Origin: Mesorhizobium denitrificans
GTDB lineage: Bacteria > Pseudomonadota > Alphaproteobacteria > Rhizobiales > Rhizobiaceae
Length of the DNA stretch: 64,000 bases
Assembly: GCF_003403035.1 (NCBI RefSeq)
Contig: NZ_QURN01000005.1
Coordinates: 293,753-357,752, forward strand
Direction of reading: 5' to 3'
The notes under the pieces are model-generated. The model worked only from the letters and a program-made list of their open reading frames with translations. It ran no database searches and had not been told where the DNA came from. This document shows, piece after piece, positions 17,443-27,408 of the stretch (position 1 is its first letter; each line of letters opens with the position of its first letter). Both the position numbers and the translations under genes were made by a program.

Positions 17443-20400
17443 TCAATAATCCTTTTCATAAAACACGCCAACGCTGGAGTCGCCATCTGATCCAACAGCG
17501 CCTTTGGCTTTTAGATTATCGGTTATGTCAAGATTCACAGTACCTCGCGTAGTGCCGCCCGCGCCTGCTTCAACGCCAAGATAAATGTTGTCCTGAATGT
17601 AACGCCCGGCACGCACGGCAGCGTTGCCCTTGCTGTCGGTGACGACATCCAGATCGTCCAGCCCGGTCGCATTGCGAAGGCTGCCGAGCAGAGACGTGTT
17701 GGAACCGCCGGCGAGTTCAGCAGCGGCGGCCGCGAGTTGCGCAATCTGAAGCGGCGAAAGCTCGTTTATACCGCGCTTGAAGATGAGGCGTGCGAGCACT
17801 TCGTCCTCGGGCAGTTGCGGCTGCGAGGAAAAAGAAATGTTCAACGCAGAAACGCGACCGCGGACAGTGATGAATACGGTGATATCATTGCCATCAGAGC
17901 GCGCGACGAAATCGAGGAACGGATCGAGGTCACCCACCAACGTGACAGTCCCCTCATCAAAGGTGATGCGCTGACCGAGAATGCCGAGCCGCCCGCGGAT
18001 CATCTTGAAGCCACCGACCGGCTCAATGGCGGTCGCGGGCCCAGTCAGTTGGAGTGAGCCGCCGAGTTCAGCGTCGAGGCCACGACCACGCACGAAAATC
18101 TGGTTCGGTGCATTTAGTGCAATATTCAGACGCAAAACACTTGGACGCGCAGTAGGCACCGGAGTGCCATCGTTCGCCTTTGCACGCTTGAGCGTAGCCT
18201 CAACTGCTCGTGACGCGTCAATATGCTTGACGTTGATATCCGCCGCAGCACCACCAAGGCTTTCAGGGACCGTGATTTCCGCACGATCCACGTCGATGCG
18301 GCCGCTTAGCATCGGGTCGCGCGTAAGCGAACCGCTTAGTCGCAGCACTCCGTTCACGGTAGCGATCAACATATTGCCGTCTGCGTAACGCGCCTTGTCG
18401 AGATTGATCGTGATATCCGCCGGAAACGCCTGTGCGGCATTGGTTGAGATGGAACCTGTTGCGCTGATGCGACCGCCGGAAGCCAGCGCTGCAGATGCAT
18501 TGCGCAGCGTAATGCGGTCGCCATCAAGCGAGCCCATAACTGCGATGTCGTTTAAGCGGAGATTGGATTCCGGATCGACAAAGCTTGCGCCAACGGTGGA
18601 GAACATGCCGCGAAGCTGCGGTTGACTTATGCTGCCAGTCGCGGACGCTGACAACGTGATGTTACCAGCCGCCTGCGCGCCGCGCTCTGCGAGAAAGCGG
18701 TTCGCCAAGGCCAGTGGTGCATCGCCCTTGACTGAAACTGAAAGCCCTGGACCGGAAAGCGGAATCGCGCCCGATGCCTGCAAATTGAAGCTTTGAGGCC
18801 CCGCGACATTCGCGGAGTTCAGGTGAACAGTGCGATCCGCAAAGCGCCCGCTAAGATTGAGTTCGAGTGGTGAAAGGCCAGCATTGTCGAGCGCCGTTGC
18901 GCGCAATCCAGAGCCACGCGCATCGAAGGTCGCAGCGGGTTTTGCCAAAGTGCCCGTTACATGTGCGGTGCCGCTGACGGTCCCGCCAAGGCCCTGCCCT
19001 TTCGCAACAGCATTTAGCACCGCCAAGGGAAACGCGTTAAGATTGACGTCGAGCGCCATCTGACCTTTGTCCAGCGGCACGGCTCCACTGGCCGTAGCTT
19101 TCAGCCCTTCAGGACTAGTGACCAACGCATCCAAATTCAGGCGGCTGGTTGTTGAGTTGCCCTTGGCGTTGACTGAAAGCGTGGAAAGCCCTGCCTGCCT
19201 GAGCACAGCGGCTGTAAGCGACTGACCATTGACGGTAAACTGAATCTCTGGCGTGCTGCGTGTACCACCAATCGTGGCTGTACCGTCCAGCGTGCCACCC
19301 AGCGCCAGATCAGGCTTGATCGCATTGGCGAGCGCGAGTGGCAGCGCGCGAATATTGACGTCGAGGCCAAGATTCTCGGCTACCCCACCTTTTACAGCAA
19401 CACGGCCACCGCCTGCGTTCAGAGTGAATGCGTCTATAGTTACATTCTGCCCCTGAACCAGAACCGACGCAGGCTCCGCGAGGTTTGCGGTCAGCTTGCC
19501 CTGAGCAAGATCCAGCTTAGAAAGCTTAACACGATAACCGCCGCTTTCGGGAGCAAGAGAACCGTCCGTGGCAACATTCGTTCCGTTTTTCAGAGCGGCG
19601 TTTGCGTTAAAATTGGTGGTATCGCCCTGGCTTTGCGCATTAGCGGAAAGCTTGTTGATGTCGATGCCGCTCGCTGAGACACCAGACGCCTCCAGCGATC
19701 CATTTATAATGGGTACATTGAGGAGATCGGCAAGCGTTGCCTCGATTTGTGCGTTGGCAACCCGAGCTTGATCGGCAACGAGGTTCTGGATGCTCCCCTT
19801 TATCGCAGCCTGCTGCTTTCCATCCACTGCTTGCAATGAAATATCGGCCTGCGCCGCACCCGTCGCCTGTACGAGCATCAAGGCCGCAACGGTCGAAAGA
19901 TCAGCAGATTTGAGCGCAAGTTTGCCGTCAAGCAGCCCGCTTGCGCCCTGCTTCACGTTGCCGGTTATGGTAGTTCCGCCAGCCTGAAAATTCAGATCCG
20001 TGAGAGCCTTGCCTTCCGGCGCGGATGCAACGTTGCTGGAAAGCGAGACGCGGTTGCCGTCCAGAAACGCGTCACCGCCAATCTTGCCATCGACACCACC
20101 GTTTCGGGCGAGGCCAAGGAACGTGACCTTGCCGCCTGTCAGGCTCTTGCCAACAAGCGTGCCCTGCGGCACTTCCGCGGCGAAATCAAGCTTGATGACG
20201 CCGTCTGCACCGTCCGCCCTGCCCTTCGCGGTAAGGCGACCTGAAGCACGATCTGACAGCAGCGCCAGATCAGCTAGCATTATGTTGAGATTGAAATCGG
20301 CAGCGCCGGTCGCGTATGTCCCATCAGCCAATATCTCAGCCTGCGCGTTCGCGATTTTCAGGTTTTGTGCAACCAGACCTTGTTCGCCACGCGCCACGCG

Positions 20401-22038
20401 GCCCGTGATGCGCGTTTCGCCTTGAATGACATTGTCAACGGCTGGCGTCCCGATTCGAAGCTCATTGCCGGTACCGTCAAGCACCAGATCAAAGCCGCCG
20501 CCAATTGGCGTCACGGTTCCCTTTGCCTTCAGGTCGAGTGCACCAGAAAGATCGCGGCCAGCCAGCGTGCCAAAGGGGGTGATGCTCGCCGCCTGCAAGC
20601 CTATATCGCCGTTGAAAACGTAGTCCGCAACAGTGCCTGAAAGCGCTGCGGTCAAGCCGTTGCCGGTCAGCATCGCTTTCGCGATCTCGACGGGTTGTCC
20701 TGACTGCCAAGCACCTTGAATATCGAGATCGATCCGGTCGCCAAGCGCTTCCGCAACATCGGCGCGGGTGGCTGTGATACCGGTTGCGGCACCCTTTGCA
20801 TTGAACGTCACGCGCCGCGAAGCTGGATCGTCAAGGTTGAGCGCATCGCCGCCAAGATCGACCACTACGTTTTTAGCAGCGAATGCACCTGTTTCCAACG
20901 CATCAATATCGAGCTTACCGGTCCAATTGTCTGCGTTTTCGCCGTAGGACACATTGAACTGCGCACGCGTAACCTTGGTTTGACCACCGGCAACAGGAAG
21001 CACGACCTTTTTGCCGTTACCATCTGCGATATCTGCATTAATGGAGACACGGCGAAGGAACTTGTCCGGCGTCGTTTCGAGTGCTGCTTTGAGGCTAAGC
21101 GCCGCGCTTGTCAGATCGAGACTTTCAAGCACAAAGCCGCCTGCATCCGGCACTAAGCCGGCTGCAGTGAGCCGCGTGTCATCACCAAAGAACTCGCGAA
21201 AAACCGGTGATATGAGGCGCGAGATTGGCCCCTCAAGATTGGCGTTGAAGCCTAAGCCCTCACTGCGGCGGGCAAGATCGGTCGAGCCTGTAAGCACGCG
21301 CTGGCCATCGGCATCTAGTGTCAACGCCACTTTCAGATCGTCGAGCGGCCCTGCGCCATTAACCGTGAGCAGCATCGGCGGGCGACCGTCGACGCTTAGA
21401 AGATTGGCGACAATGCCGTTTGCCGGTTCGTCCAGCTTGAGGTCTAGCGCGAGTTGACGGGTGGAGTTTGCGTAAGTCGTTGCGAGCGTCAGCTTGCCGC
21501 CCGGCCCATCAAGACGGGTGATGTCCAGCGCAGCATCAAGCGACCCATCCGCGAGCGACACACGACCGGTGACGGACATTTCGGATGCGAGTCCGAATAC
21601 ATCCTGTCCGAAGGTCACGCGTTCTACCGCCAGATTGCGCAAATTGACCGAAACAGGAAGCTCCGGCAACTGAAAGCCACCCGCTTCCGGCGCAGGCAAG
21701 CTTTCATCCGGCAAAGGTTTGCGCAGAACTTCAATGCGCTCCGCGCCAAGCTGATCAATATTGAGCCGACCCAACAGCAACGCCGAGCGCGTCCAGACGA
21801 TGCGCGCATTCACGATGCGCAGCCATACACCCTGCCTATCCGCGATGCTTATTTCGCCGATCGTAGCGTTCGAAGACAGCGCGCCCTGTATACCGTTAAT
21901 TCGGAACTGGCGGTTCGGCGTCGAAAGCTGGTCTTCCAGCATTCCGACCAGCCAGGAGCGGTCTGCCTGCTCAGAATTGTCCTGCGCCTGTGCGGGCAAG
22001 ATTAAAAAGAACATCAGAAGGGCAACAAGAAAGCGCAT
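17443..22038 (-). CDS. tamB: Translocation and assembly module TamB
   Basis: This 1531-residue protein is the inner-membrane-anchored partner of TamA and belongs to the bridge-like AsmA/TamB group, which helps build the outer membrane. It has a signal or anchor sequence (MRFLVALLMFFLILPAQA), then over 1000 residues of beta-helical repeats poor in Cys and rich in G, L, T and D. The C-terminal DUF490 domain holds VGGFKMIRGRLGILGQRITFDEGTVTL, ending in FYEKDY with an aromatic last residue. The TamA stop overlaps its ATG by one base (TGATG), so translation is coupled. The length is typical for alphaproteobacteria. Confidence 0.95.
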   Translation of the reverse strand: MRFLVALLMFFLILPAQAQDNSEQADRSWLVGMLEDQLSTPNRQFRINGIQGALSSNATIGEISIADRQGVWLRIVNARIVWTRSALLLGRLNIDQLGAERIEVLRKPLPDESLPAPEAGGFQLPELPVSVNLRNLAVERVTFGQDVFGLASEMSVTGRVSLADGSLDAALDITRLDGPGGKLTLATTYANSTRQLALDLKLDEPANGIVANLLSVDGRPPMLLTVNGAGPLDDLKVALTLDADGQRVLTGSTDLARRSEGLGFNANLEGPISRLISPVFREFFGDDTRLTAAGLVPDAGGFVLESLDLTSAALSLKAALETTPDKFLRRVSINADIADGNGKKVVLPVAGGQTKVTRAQFNVSYGENADNWTGKLDIDALETGAFAAKNVVVDLGGDALNLDDPASRRVTFNAKGAATGITATRADVAEALGDRIDLDIQGAWQSGQPVEIAKAMLTGNGLTAALSGTVADYVFNGDIGLQAASITPFGTLAGRDLSGALDLKAKGTVTPIGGGFDLVLDGTGNELRIGTPAVDNVIQGETRITGRVARGEQGLVAQNLKIANAQAEILADGTYATGAADFNLNIMLADLALLSDRASGRLTAKGRADGADGVIKLDFAAEVPQGTLVGKSLTGGKVTFLGLARNGGVDGKIGGDAFLDGNRVSLSSNVASAPEGKALTDLNFQAGGTTITGNVKQGASGLLDGKLALKSADLSTVAALMLVQATGAAQADISLQAVDGKQQAAIKGSIQNLVADQARVANAQIEATLADLLNVPIINGSLEASGVSASGIDINKLSANAQSQGDTTNFNANAALKNGTNVATDGSLAPESGGYRVKLSKLDLAQGKLTANLAEPASVLVQGQNVTIDAFTLNAGGGRVAVKGGVAENLGLDVNIRALPLALANAIKPDLALGGTLDGTATIGGTRSTPEIQFTVNGQSLTAAVLRQAGLSTLSVNAKGNSTTSRLNLDALVTSPEGLKATASGAVPLDKGQMALDVNLNAFPLAVLNAVAKGQGLGGTVSGTAHVTGTLAKPAATFDARGSGLRATALDNAGLSPLELNLSGRFADRTVHLNSANVAGPQSFNLQASGAIPLSGPGLSVSVKGDAPLALANRFLAERGAQAAGNITLSASATGSISQPQLRGMFSTVGASFVDPESNLRLNDIAVMGSLDGDRITLRNASAALASGGRISATGSISTNAAQAFPADITINLDKARYADGNMLIATVNGVLRLSGSLTRDPMLSGRIDVDRAEITVPESLGGAAADINVKHIDASRAVEATLKRAKANDGTPVPTARPSVLRLNIALNAPNQIFVRGRGLDAELGGSLQLTGPATAIEPVGGFKMIRGRLGILGQRITFDEGTVTLVGDLDPFLDFVARSDGNDITVFITVRGRVSALNISFSSQPQLPEDEVLARLIFKRGINELSPLQIAQLAAAAAELAGGSNTSLLGSLRNATGLDDLDVVTDSKGNAAVRAGRYIQDNIYLGVEAGAGGTTRGTVNLDITDNLKAKGAVGSDGDSSVGVFYEKDY

Positions 22039-23966
22039 CAGAAGGCTTGTCCTATGCCAACATAAAAGGCGACACTCGGATCGTCAGGCCCACGATCAAG
22101 CGGCACGGCGAGATCCAGCCGGATCGGACCAAGGCCGGTGTAGTAGCGAAGACCTGCGCCCGCACCCAGTTTCAAATCCTCGTCAAAATTGGGAAAGGAT
22201 TCTTCGCCCACATAGCCAGCATCGATAAAGCCGACGACGCCAATGGAATCCGTTACTTTGGCGCGGATTTCAGCCGAGGCTTCGATAAGCGAGCGCCCGC
22301 CTATAACCTCATTGGTTCCGGCAACAGGCACGCCGATGGTACGGTAGCCATAGCCGCGCACCGATCCGCCACCGCCTGCAAAGAAGAGTTTGTCAGGCGG
22401 CAATTCTGCACTGTCAGCTCCTACGATGGAGCCAAGCTTCACGCGACCAGCGAGCACAAAGGGACGATCTTCGCCAAAGCCAAGATAGCCGCGCGCCTCT
22501 CCCTGAAAACGTGTGGCGAAGTTGCCATATTCGGCCTCATAGAACGGCTCGATTGTGCCATCCAGAAAGATGCCGTGGGTAGCATCTGCCGGATTATCGC
22601 GGCTGTCATAAGTCAGGCCACCAAGCATACCGATAGTCATAAAGTCGCGCTTGCCGAAAACGTCGTCCTCAAACTGCGACCGCGAGGCCACGCCAAACAG
22701 CTTGCCTTGAAGCTCATTGGTAAACATGTGCGTGAAACCAGCCTGCGCTGTAACAGCGTTGCGCGTATAGGTATCCAGCACTTCACGCTCGCCAATCAGA
22801 GAGGCGATGAAATCCGTATCCGGCGTGTAAACACCGGGCTTGGTGAACGTCACGCCTGCCCGATATGTGAGTTCGGCCGGATCAACGGTTGGGCCAAGTC
22901 CGGCTACCTTCGCGTCGAAGCGAAGGCGCTCGGCCCTGCCGAAAAGGTTGCGGTGCATCCAGTATGCTTCAAAGCCAGCACCGTCGATCGTAGAGTAATT
23001 TGCACCGACGCCGAAGCGGCGCGGCAGACGCTCCTGCACGATAACGCTGATTGGCAGCGAGCCTCCCGGCCCAAGCTCCGCGCCTTCTTCGATTCGAAGC
23101 GCGCGGAAAACCTCAAGCTTTGAAAGTCGCTTGTTCGCGCGTTCCAGATCGTCTGGATCGAACTCCTTCCCACGTGACAAATCGGTCATATAAGCAACGT
23201 AGGCGGGGTCCATTCGCTCCGCGCCGGAAACAGAGACGTCCCCGTAATAAGTCACTGGGCCGGGGTCCGCGCCAACCGTTGCATCAACGACATCGCGATC
23301 ATGCGCAGCTTCGACGCGACGATCTATCGCCTTCGCTTTCGCGTGGCCTTGTTGACGCCATGCCTCAACGGTTAAGGCTTCAGCTCTGAGAATGGTGCCG
23401 GAACGCGCGATTTCTCCGGTTGCGTAGCCTTCATTCGCAGGCAGCGGAACTTCGTCATTATGGTGCTGCGCCGGAGGTGCAGGGTTTACGATATTCGCCT
23501 CACCAAAATGGAAAAGCGGGCCGGGATCGATTGTGACTACAACAGCAGCCGGATCGGGAAGCTGTGTATCCGGCGGAAGGTCAGCGGCCTCCTTACCATC
23601 AATAGTAATCGAGATTGTGCCGCCGTAGCGCCCTTCGCCATAAAGAGTGGACAGCAAGCGCCTGTAATCGCCTCGCGCCTTGGCCAACAGACCAGCCGCA
23701 CCGGATGCAGGCTTCTCATCGTCTTTAACGAGAGTGGATGCGCTTTCGAGCTTCTTTTTAAGAGCGTTATCTTCGCCGCTGACATTAAATGTCACGGCAT
23801 AATGCTGCGGCTCGCCGATAACATCTTCGGACGGATCGGGCTTGTCTTTCCCGAAAATCTTAATGCCGAAAAGCTCGAATCCATAGGCAGGCGCGCCGGC
23901 GAACACACTGGCGAGGGCTATGGCGGCGGACGCTACACAACGCCGGAATAGCAAATTCTTCAACAA
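22038..23966 (-). CDS. tamA: Outer-membrane assembly factor TamA
   Basis: The 642-residue Omp85-family protein has a signal peptide (to about GAPAYG) and an N-terminal periplasmic half with POTRA domains (GGTISITIDGKEAADLPPD, PVTYYGDVSVSGAERM). A C-terminal 16-strand barrel follows, with the hallmark GGGGSVRGYGYRTIG (lid-lock VRGY motif) and a final aromatic residue (GIGQAF). Together with TamB it inserts a subset of outer-membrane proteins. The gene starts with TTG, either of two adjacent ones (23966 or 23963), behind GGAGAGG. It is the first gene of the tamAB pair. Confidence 0.94.
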   Translation of the reverse strand: MLKNLLFRRCVASAAIALASVFAGAPAYGFELFGIKIFGKDKPDPSEDVIGEPQHYAVTFNVSGEDNALKKKLESASTLVKDDEKPASGAAGLLAKARGDYRRLLSTLYGEGRYGGTISITIDGKEAADLPPDTQLPDPAAVVVTIDPGPLFHFGEANIVNPAPPAQHHNDEVPLPANEGYATGEIARSGTILRAEALTVEAWRQQGHAKAKAIDRRVEAAHDRDVVDATVGADPGPVTYYGDVSVSGAERMDPAYVAYMTDLSRGKEFDPDDLERANKRLSKLEVFRALRIEEGAELGPGGSLPISVIVQERLPRRFGVGANYSTIDGAGFEAYWMHRNLFGRAERLRFDAKVAGLGPTVDPAELTYRAGVTFTKPGVYTPDTDFIASLIGEREVLDTYTRNAVTAQAGFTHMFTNELQGKLFGVASRSQFEDDVFGKRDFMTIGMLGGLTYDSRDNPADATHGIFLDGTIEPFYEAEYGNFATRFQGEARGYLGFGEDRPFVLAGRVKLGSIVGADSAELPPDKLFFAGGGGSVRGYGYRTIGVPVAGTNEVIGGRSLIEASAEIRAKVTDSIGVVGFIDAGYVGEESFPNFDEDLKLGAGAGLRYYTGLGPIRLDLAVPLDRGPDDPSVAFYVGIGQAF

Positions 23967-24205
23967 ACCTCTCCGACCGGCCCTAGGTCAATATCCCGAC
24001 ACTGCCAGCAAAAAGATGGCGCATTTACGTTTGCGGTGGACCCCTCCGTCCTCCAGTCAGTCGCAACAAAAATCGCCTAACACGATGAAAGCGAACCAAC
24101 AACCCTTCGCAACGCAGGGTAGCGAGCGCCTGTCAGACATTTCTGGAAGGGCTGTTGCGCGCTTGCTTCACCTTTAACAAACCCTTTCAAAAACTCGACC
24201 TACCG

Positions 24206-24232
24206 TGTCGGAGCGGTGCATAGTTGTACGTC
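24206..24232 (+). promoter_or_regulatory. Candidate ECF42-type promoter upstream of the DGPF/sigma pair
   Basis: TGTCGG at 24206-24211 and CGTC at 24229-24232 are separated by 17 bases and lie 26 bases before the ATG of the DGPF gene. From published work on ECF42 in Streptomyces, the group recognises a TGTCGA-like -35 and a CGAC/CGTC-like -10 element upstream of DGPF genes. The match here, in the expected place, suggests autoregulation by the sigma factor encoded two genes on. This rests on sequence resemblance only. Confidence 0.5.
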
Positions 24233-24257
24233 CTGTGTATGAACGAGGATGCAAGCG

Positions 24258-24626
24258 ATGCAATATGCAATACTCTGTTATGACGACGAGGCCGTTATCG
24301 AATCCTGGCCTGATGCCAAATTAGACGAGGTGATCGGCAAGCATCAGGCGGCAACTAAGCCAATAGCCAAACGTGGCAAGCTTGGCCCTGTGCTGCGGTT
24401 GCTCCCCACCAGCACTGCTATGACGGTGCGCTCAGGCGATAAGCCGGTCGTGCTCGATGGTCCATTCGCGGAAACGAAGGAGCAATTGCTCGGCCTGTGG
24501 ATCATCGATGCAGATACACATGACGAAGCGCTAGCGCTTGCAGCAGAACTCGCAGGACATAAGGAAACAGGCTCGATGGAGGTGCGTCCTCTCCTTATGT
24601 TCATGGATGGAAAAGCTGCATCATGA
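24258..24626 (+). CDS. YCII/DGPF-domain protein, partner of the ECF sigma factor
   Basis: The small cytoplasmic protein (122 residues) has the YCII ferredoxin-like fold and contains the motif VVLDGPFAETKEQLLGLWII, the DGPF signature. DGPF proteins are strongly linked to ECF42 sigma factors, though their biochemical role is unknown. I use the ATG at 24258, nine bases after GAGG; an ATG three codons earlier is also in frame. The last four bases overlap the sigma gene start (ATGA), so the two are translated together. The C terminus ends MFMDGKAAS. Confidence 0.9.
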   Translation: MQYAILCYDDEAVIESWPDAKLDEVIGKHQAATKPIAKRGKLGPVLRLLPTSTAMTVRSGDKPVVLDGPFAETKEQLLGLWIIDADTHDEALALAAELAGHKETGSMEVRPLLMFMDGKAAS

Positions 24627-25921
24627 GCGATCTTCGCTGGATAGACGCGGCGCTCACTTCGGCACGGCCACAGGTCGTGGCTGCGTTGCTGCGCTATTTC
24701 GGCGATCTCGACACTGCGGAGGAAGCCTTTCAAGAGGCCTGCCTTCGCGCACTGAAGAGTTGGCCAGACAAAGGGCCACCACGCGATCCGGCAGCGTGGC
24801 TGATCTTTGTCGGACGTAACTTCGGCGTCGACCAGATTCGCAAGACCAGCCGCCAGACGGTGCTGCCTGATGAGCAGCATCTTTCCGATCTGGAAGACCG
24901 CGAAGCGGACATGGCCGAACGGCTCGACAATTCGCACTATCGCGACGACGTCCTGCGTCTTCTGTTCATCTGCTGTCACCCAGACTTGCCTGCAACGCAG
25001 CAGATTGCGCTAGCCTTGCGCATCGTGTCAGGCATGACGGTGAAGGAAATCGCCCGCGCCTTTTTGGTTGGCGAAGCGGCAATGGAACAGCGCATCACGC
25101 GCGCCAAGCGCATCGTTTCATCTGCCGGGCGCGAGTTCGAAACGCCAAACGCGACCGATCGCATGGAACGGCTCGGCGTGGTTGCGGCCATGCTGTACCT
25201 TCTTTTCAACGAAGGCTACTCGGCAACGGGAGGCAATGCGCATGTGCGCGCACCGCTTTGCGTGGAAGCGATCCGGCTAACACGGCTTTTGTTGAGGCTG
25301 TTCCCTGCCGAACCGGAGGTTATGGGCCTACTAGCGCTCATGCTGCTTCAACATGCCCGAACCACTGCACGCCTGGACGCCAGCGGCGAAATCGTTTTGC
25401 TGGAAGATCAGGACCGCACCCGTTGGGATCAAACTCTTATCAATGAGGGCTTGGTGCTGATTGACAAAGCCTTGCGCCATGCCCGCCCCGGCTCATACCA
25501 GATACAGGCTGCGCTCGCGGCCGCCCATGCGCGTGCAGCAAGAGCGGAAGACACAAATTGGGGGGAGATTGACCGGCTCTATGGTTTGTTGGAACGCATT
25601 CAGCCTTCGCCGGTCATAACACTCAATCGTTCCGTTGCGATTTCCAAGACGCAAGGCGCCGAAGCTGCGCTTGTGATGATTAAGCCCTTGGAAAAAGCGC
25701 TTGATGGCTATTTTCATTTTCACGGAGTGAAGGGCGCTTATTTATTGCAGGTCGGCAAATCCGCAGAAGCGCGACGCAGCTTCGATCGCGCCATAGCGCT
25801 CGCAAATACTCCCGCCGAAGCTGCACATATACGCCAGCACATCGACCGGTTGCAAAACGCCAATAGAACCGAAAAGCCCCTTGAGCTTCCAGCTACTGGA
25901 AGGCCTAGAACTACCTCCTGA
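24623..25921 (+). CDS. ECF42-type RNA polymerase sigma factor with C-terminal TPR-like extension
   Basis: The 432-residue protein is much longer than a plain ECF sigma (about 180). Region 2 is near the N terminus (ALLRYFGDLDTAEEAFQEACLRALKSWP, then RNFGVDQIRKT). Region 4 lies at about residues 130-165 (ALRIVSGMTVKEIARAFLVGEAAMEQRITRAKR). The rest (about 185-432) is helical and includes LLFNEGYSATGG, the DUF6596 hallmark, and TPR-like helices near LIDKALRHARPGSYQIQAALAAAHARAA. This is the ECF42 arrangement, which needs its C-terminal extension for activity and usually has no anti-sigma factor. None is encoded nearby. The partner DGPF gene overlaps it upstream. Confidence 0.92.
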   Translation: MSDLRWIDAALTSARPQVVAALLRYFGDLDTAEEAFQEACLRALKSWPDKGPPRDPAAWLIFVGRNFGVDQIRKTSRQTVLPDEQHLSDLEDREADMAERLDNSHYRDDVLRLLFICCHPDLPATQQIALALRIVSGMTVKEIARAFLVGEAAMEQRITRAKRIVSSAGREFETPNATDRMERLGVVAAMLYLLFNEGYSATGGNAHVRAPLCVEAIRLTRLLLRLFPAEPEVMGLLALMLLQHARTTARLDASGEIVLLEDQDRTRWDQTLINEGLVLIDKALRHARPGSYQIQAALAAAHARAARAEDTNWGEIDRLYGLLERIQPSPVITLNRSVAISKTQGAEAALVMIKPLEKALDGYFHFHGVKGAYLLQVGKSAEARRSFDRAIALANTPAEAAHIRQHIDRLQNANRTEKPLELPATGRPRTTS

Positions 25922-25944
25922 CCTCATCTAGCCAGGAGATTCGG

Positions 25945-26316
25945 ATGAACCGCGCCCTCATACTTTGCGCATCGCTCGCCTTTATTGGCCTAGCCTCCCC
26001 GGCAGTCGCCCAAGATCACACCGACCATCAAATGCCGGGCATGGATATGAGCAACGACCCAGCAGCAGCGGCCTATAAAGCGGCAATGGACAAAATGCAT
26101 GCGGACATGGGATCAGTTCAACCAAGCGGCAATGCCGATGTCGATTTCGCAAGAGGCATGATCCCGCACCATCAGGCAGCCATCGACATGGCAAAAGCGC
26201 AACTCGAATACGGGAAGGATCCCGAAATCCGCAAACTTTCAGAAGATATTATCGCCGCGCAGGAGCGCGAGATTAAGCAACTGCAGGATTGGCTTGCGAA
26301 GAACGCTCCGAAATGA
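25945..26316 (+). CDS. DUF305 family secreted protein, His/Met-rich
   Basis: The 123-residue exported protein has a signal peptide ending around SPAVAQ, then a His/Met-rich stretch (DHTDHQMPGMDM) and a DUF305 four-helix domain. It shows the conserved FARGMIPHHQAAIDMAKAQL and EIRKLSEDIIAAQEREIKQL. DUF305 proteins of this type, such as CopM-like ones, are often associated with copper or other metal handling, and the Met/His motifs fit metal binding. It starts 23 bases after the sigma gene with AGGAG before the ATG, so it may be co-transcribed with the sigma unit or have its own promoter. Confidence 0.85.
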   Translation: MNRALILCASLAFIGLASPAVAQDHTDHQMPGMDMSNDPAAAAYKAAMDKMHADMGSVQPSGNADVDFARGMIPHHQAAIDMAKAQLEYGKDPEIRKLSEDIIAAQEREIKQLQDWLAKNAPK

Positions 26317-26397
26317 TCCGCCTATTTTAGACTAATAATATCGCACACTAGGCATCGGCAAACGAGTCGGTATCGGAAGCGCTACCGGCTTGCTCGC

Positions 26398-26580
26398 GCC
26401 CGCGCCATTCAGTTCCTGCGCGACAGTGGCGACCGGACGATCATTTTGGTGGAACAATATCTGGAATTTGCTCGCGGGGTTGCGGACCACGCCGCGATCA
26501 TGGATCGTGGCGAAATCGTATTCGATGGCGAAGCCGCACGCTTGGACGATCCAGATGTACGCAGACATCTTATGCTCTGA
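26398..26580 (+). pseudogene. urtE: C-terminal remnant of the urea ABC transporter ATPase gene urtE
   Basis: Translating 26398-26580 in the frame that ends TGA at 26578 gives about 60 residues, including TIILVEQYLEFARGVADHAA and MDRGEIVFDGEA, ending PDVRRHLML. That is the conserved C terminus of UrtE, the ATPase of the urea transporter. No Walker A, signature or Walker B is encoded upstream, and homology stops near 26398. The position just before ureD is where urtE sits in many rhizobial urt-ure clusters. I infer a deletion of urtABCDE that spared the last 60 codons. Confidence 0.75.
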
Positions 26581-27400
26581 AACGCCCGCTACCAAGCTGC
26601 GCATGCAGCGGGCGGAAGGACTTGTTCGCGTTGCTTTACATCGCAAGGCAGGCGCAACGCGCGTGCGCGAACTGCTCCAGTCGGGCTGCACGAAGCTGCG
26701 CCTGCCCACAAAGCTGGTATCGCAGGCCTCGCAGGAGGCCATTCTCATCAACACCGCAGGCGGGCTGACCGGCGGCGACCGGATCGAGACCGAAATCCTC
26801 GCAGTGAATGGCTCGGACGCAATCGTAACCACGCAGGCTTGCGAACGCATCTATCGCTCAACCGGCGACATGGCGACCGTCGCAACGCGTTTGACCGTTG
26901 AAGAAAACGCGCGACTTGCTTGGCTTCCGCAAGAGACGATCCTGTTCAACGAGGGGCGGTTGGCGCGCACACTTGATGTCCAACTTCACGCAAACGCAGA
27001 ACTGTTGGCCGTTGAAGCTGTTCTGTTCGGACGCAAAGCCATGAATGAAGCGGTGCGCTGCGGCTCATTTCACGACCGCTGGCGCATCCGTCGCGATGGC
27101 AAGTTGGTTTTTGCAGACGATGTTCGGCTTGAAGGCAATATTGCAGAGAAACTGGCCCGGCCCTGTTTCTTCGGCAACCAAATGGCCATGGCAACGCTGC
27201 TTCTGATCGGCGACGACACGGAACAGTTACTTCAGCCTGTCCGCGAGGCCATTGACGACCTTGGTGGCGCGACTGCTTTTGAGGGCAAGCTCGTTGCCCG
27301 TATGACCGCACCTGACAGTCTGGTGCTGCGCCGACATCTCGAACCGGCGCTCGCCATTCTGATGCGCGGGCGAACTCTACCCAAAGTTTGGCAAATCTGA
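26555..27400 (+). CDS. ureD: Urease accessory protein UreD
   Basis: UreD (UreH) is the scaffold for the UreDFG complex that delivers nickel to apo-urease in the cytoplasm. The product shows the family hallmarks [47 protein letters not shown] and [14 protein letters not shown]. The start is uncertain. ATG at 26555 gives 281 residues but overlaps the urtE remnant. ATG at 26603 ([17 protein letters not shown]) gives 265 residues and matches where homology usually begins. Neither has a good Shine-Dalgarno sequence, so loss of the intact upstream urt genes may have changed translation of this first urease gene. Confidence 0.9.
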   Translation: MYADILCSETPATKLRMQRAEGLVRVALHRKAGATRVRELLQSGCTKLRLPTKLVSQASQEAILINTAGGLTGGDRIETEILAVNGSDAIVTTQACERIYRSTGDMATVATRLTVEENARLAWLPQETILFNEGRLARTLDVQLHANAELLAVEAVLFGRKAMNEAVRCGSFHDRWRIRRDGKLVFADDVRLEGNIAEKLARPCFFGNQMAMATLLLIGDDTEQLLQPVREAIDDLGGATAFEGKLVARMTAPDSLVLRRHLEPALAILMRGRTLPKVWQI

Positions 27401-27408
27401 GTATCCTT

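Noticed and set aside
26390..26554. Upstream extension of ureD in the same frame
   Set aside because: The residues are not protein-like, have no homology to UreD and lie on the urtE remnant in another frame.
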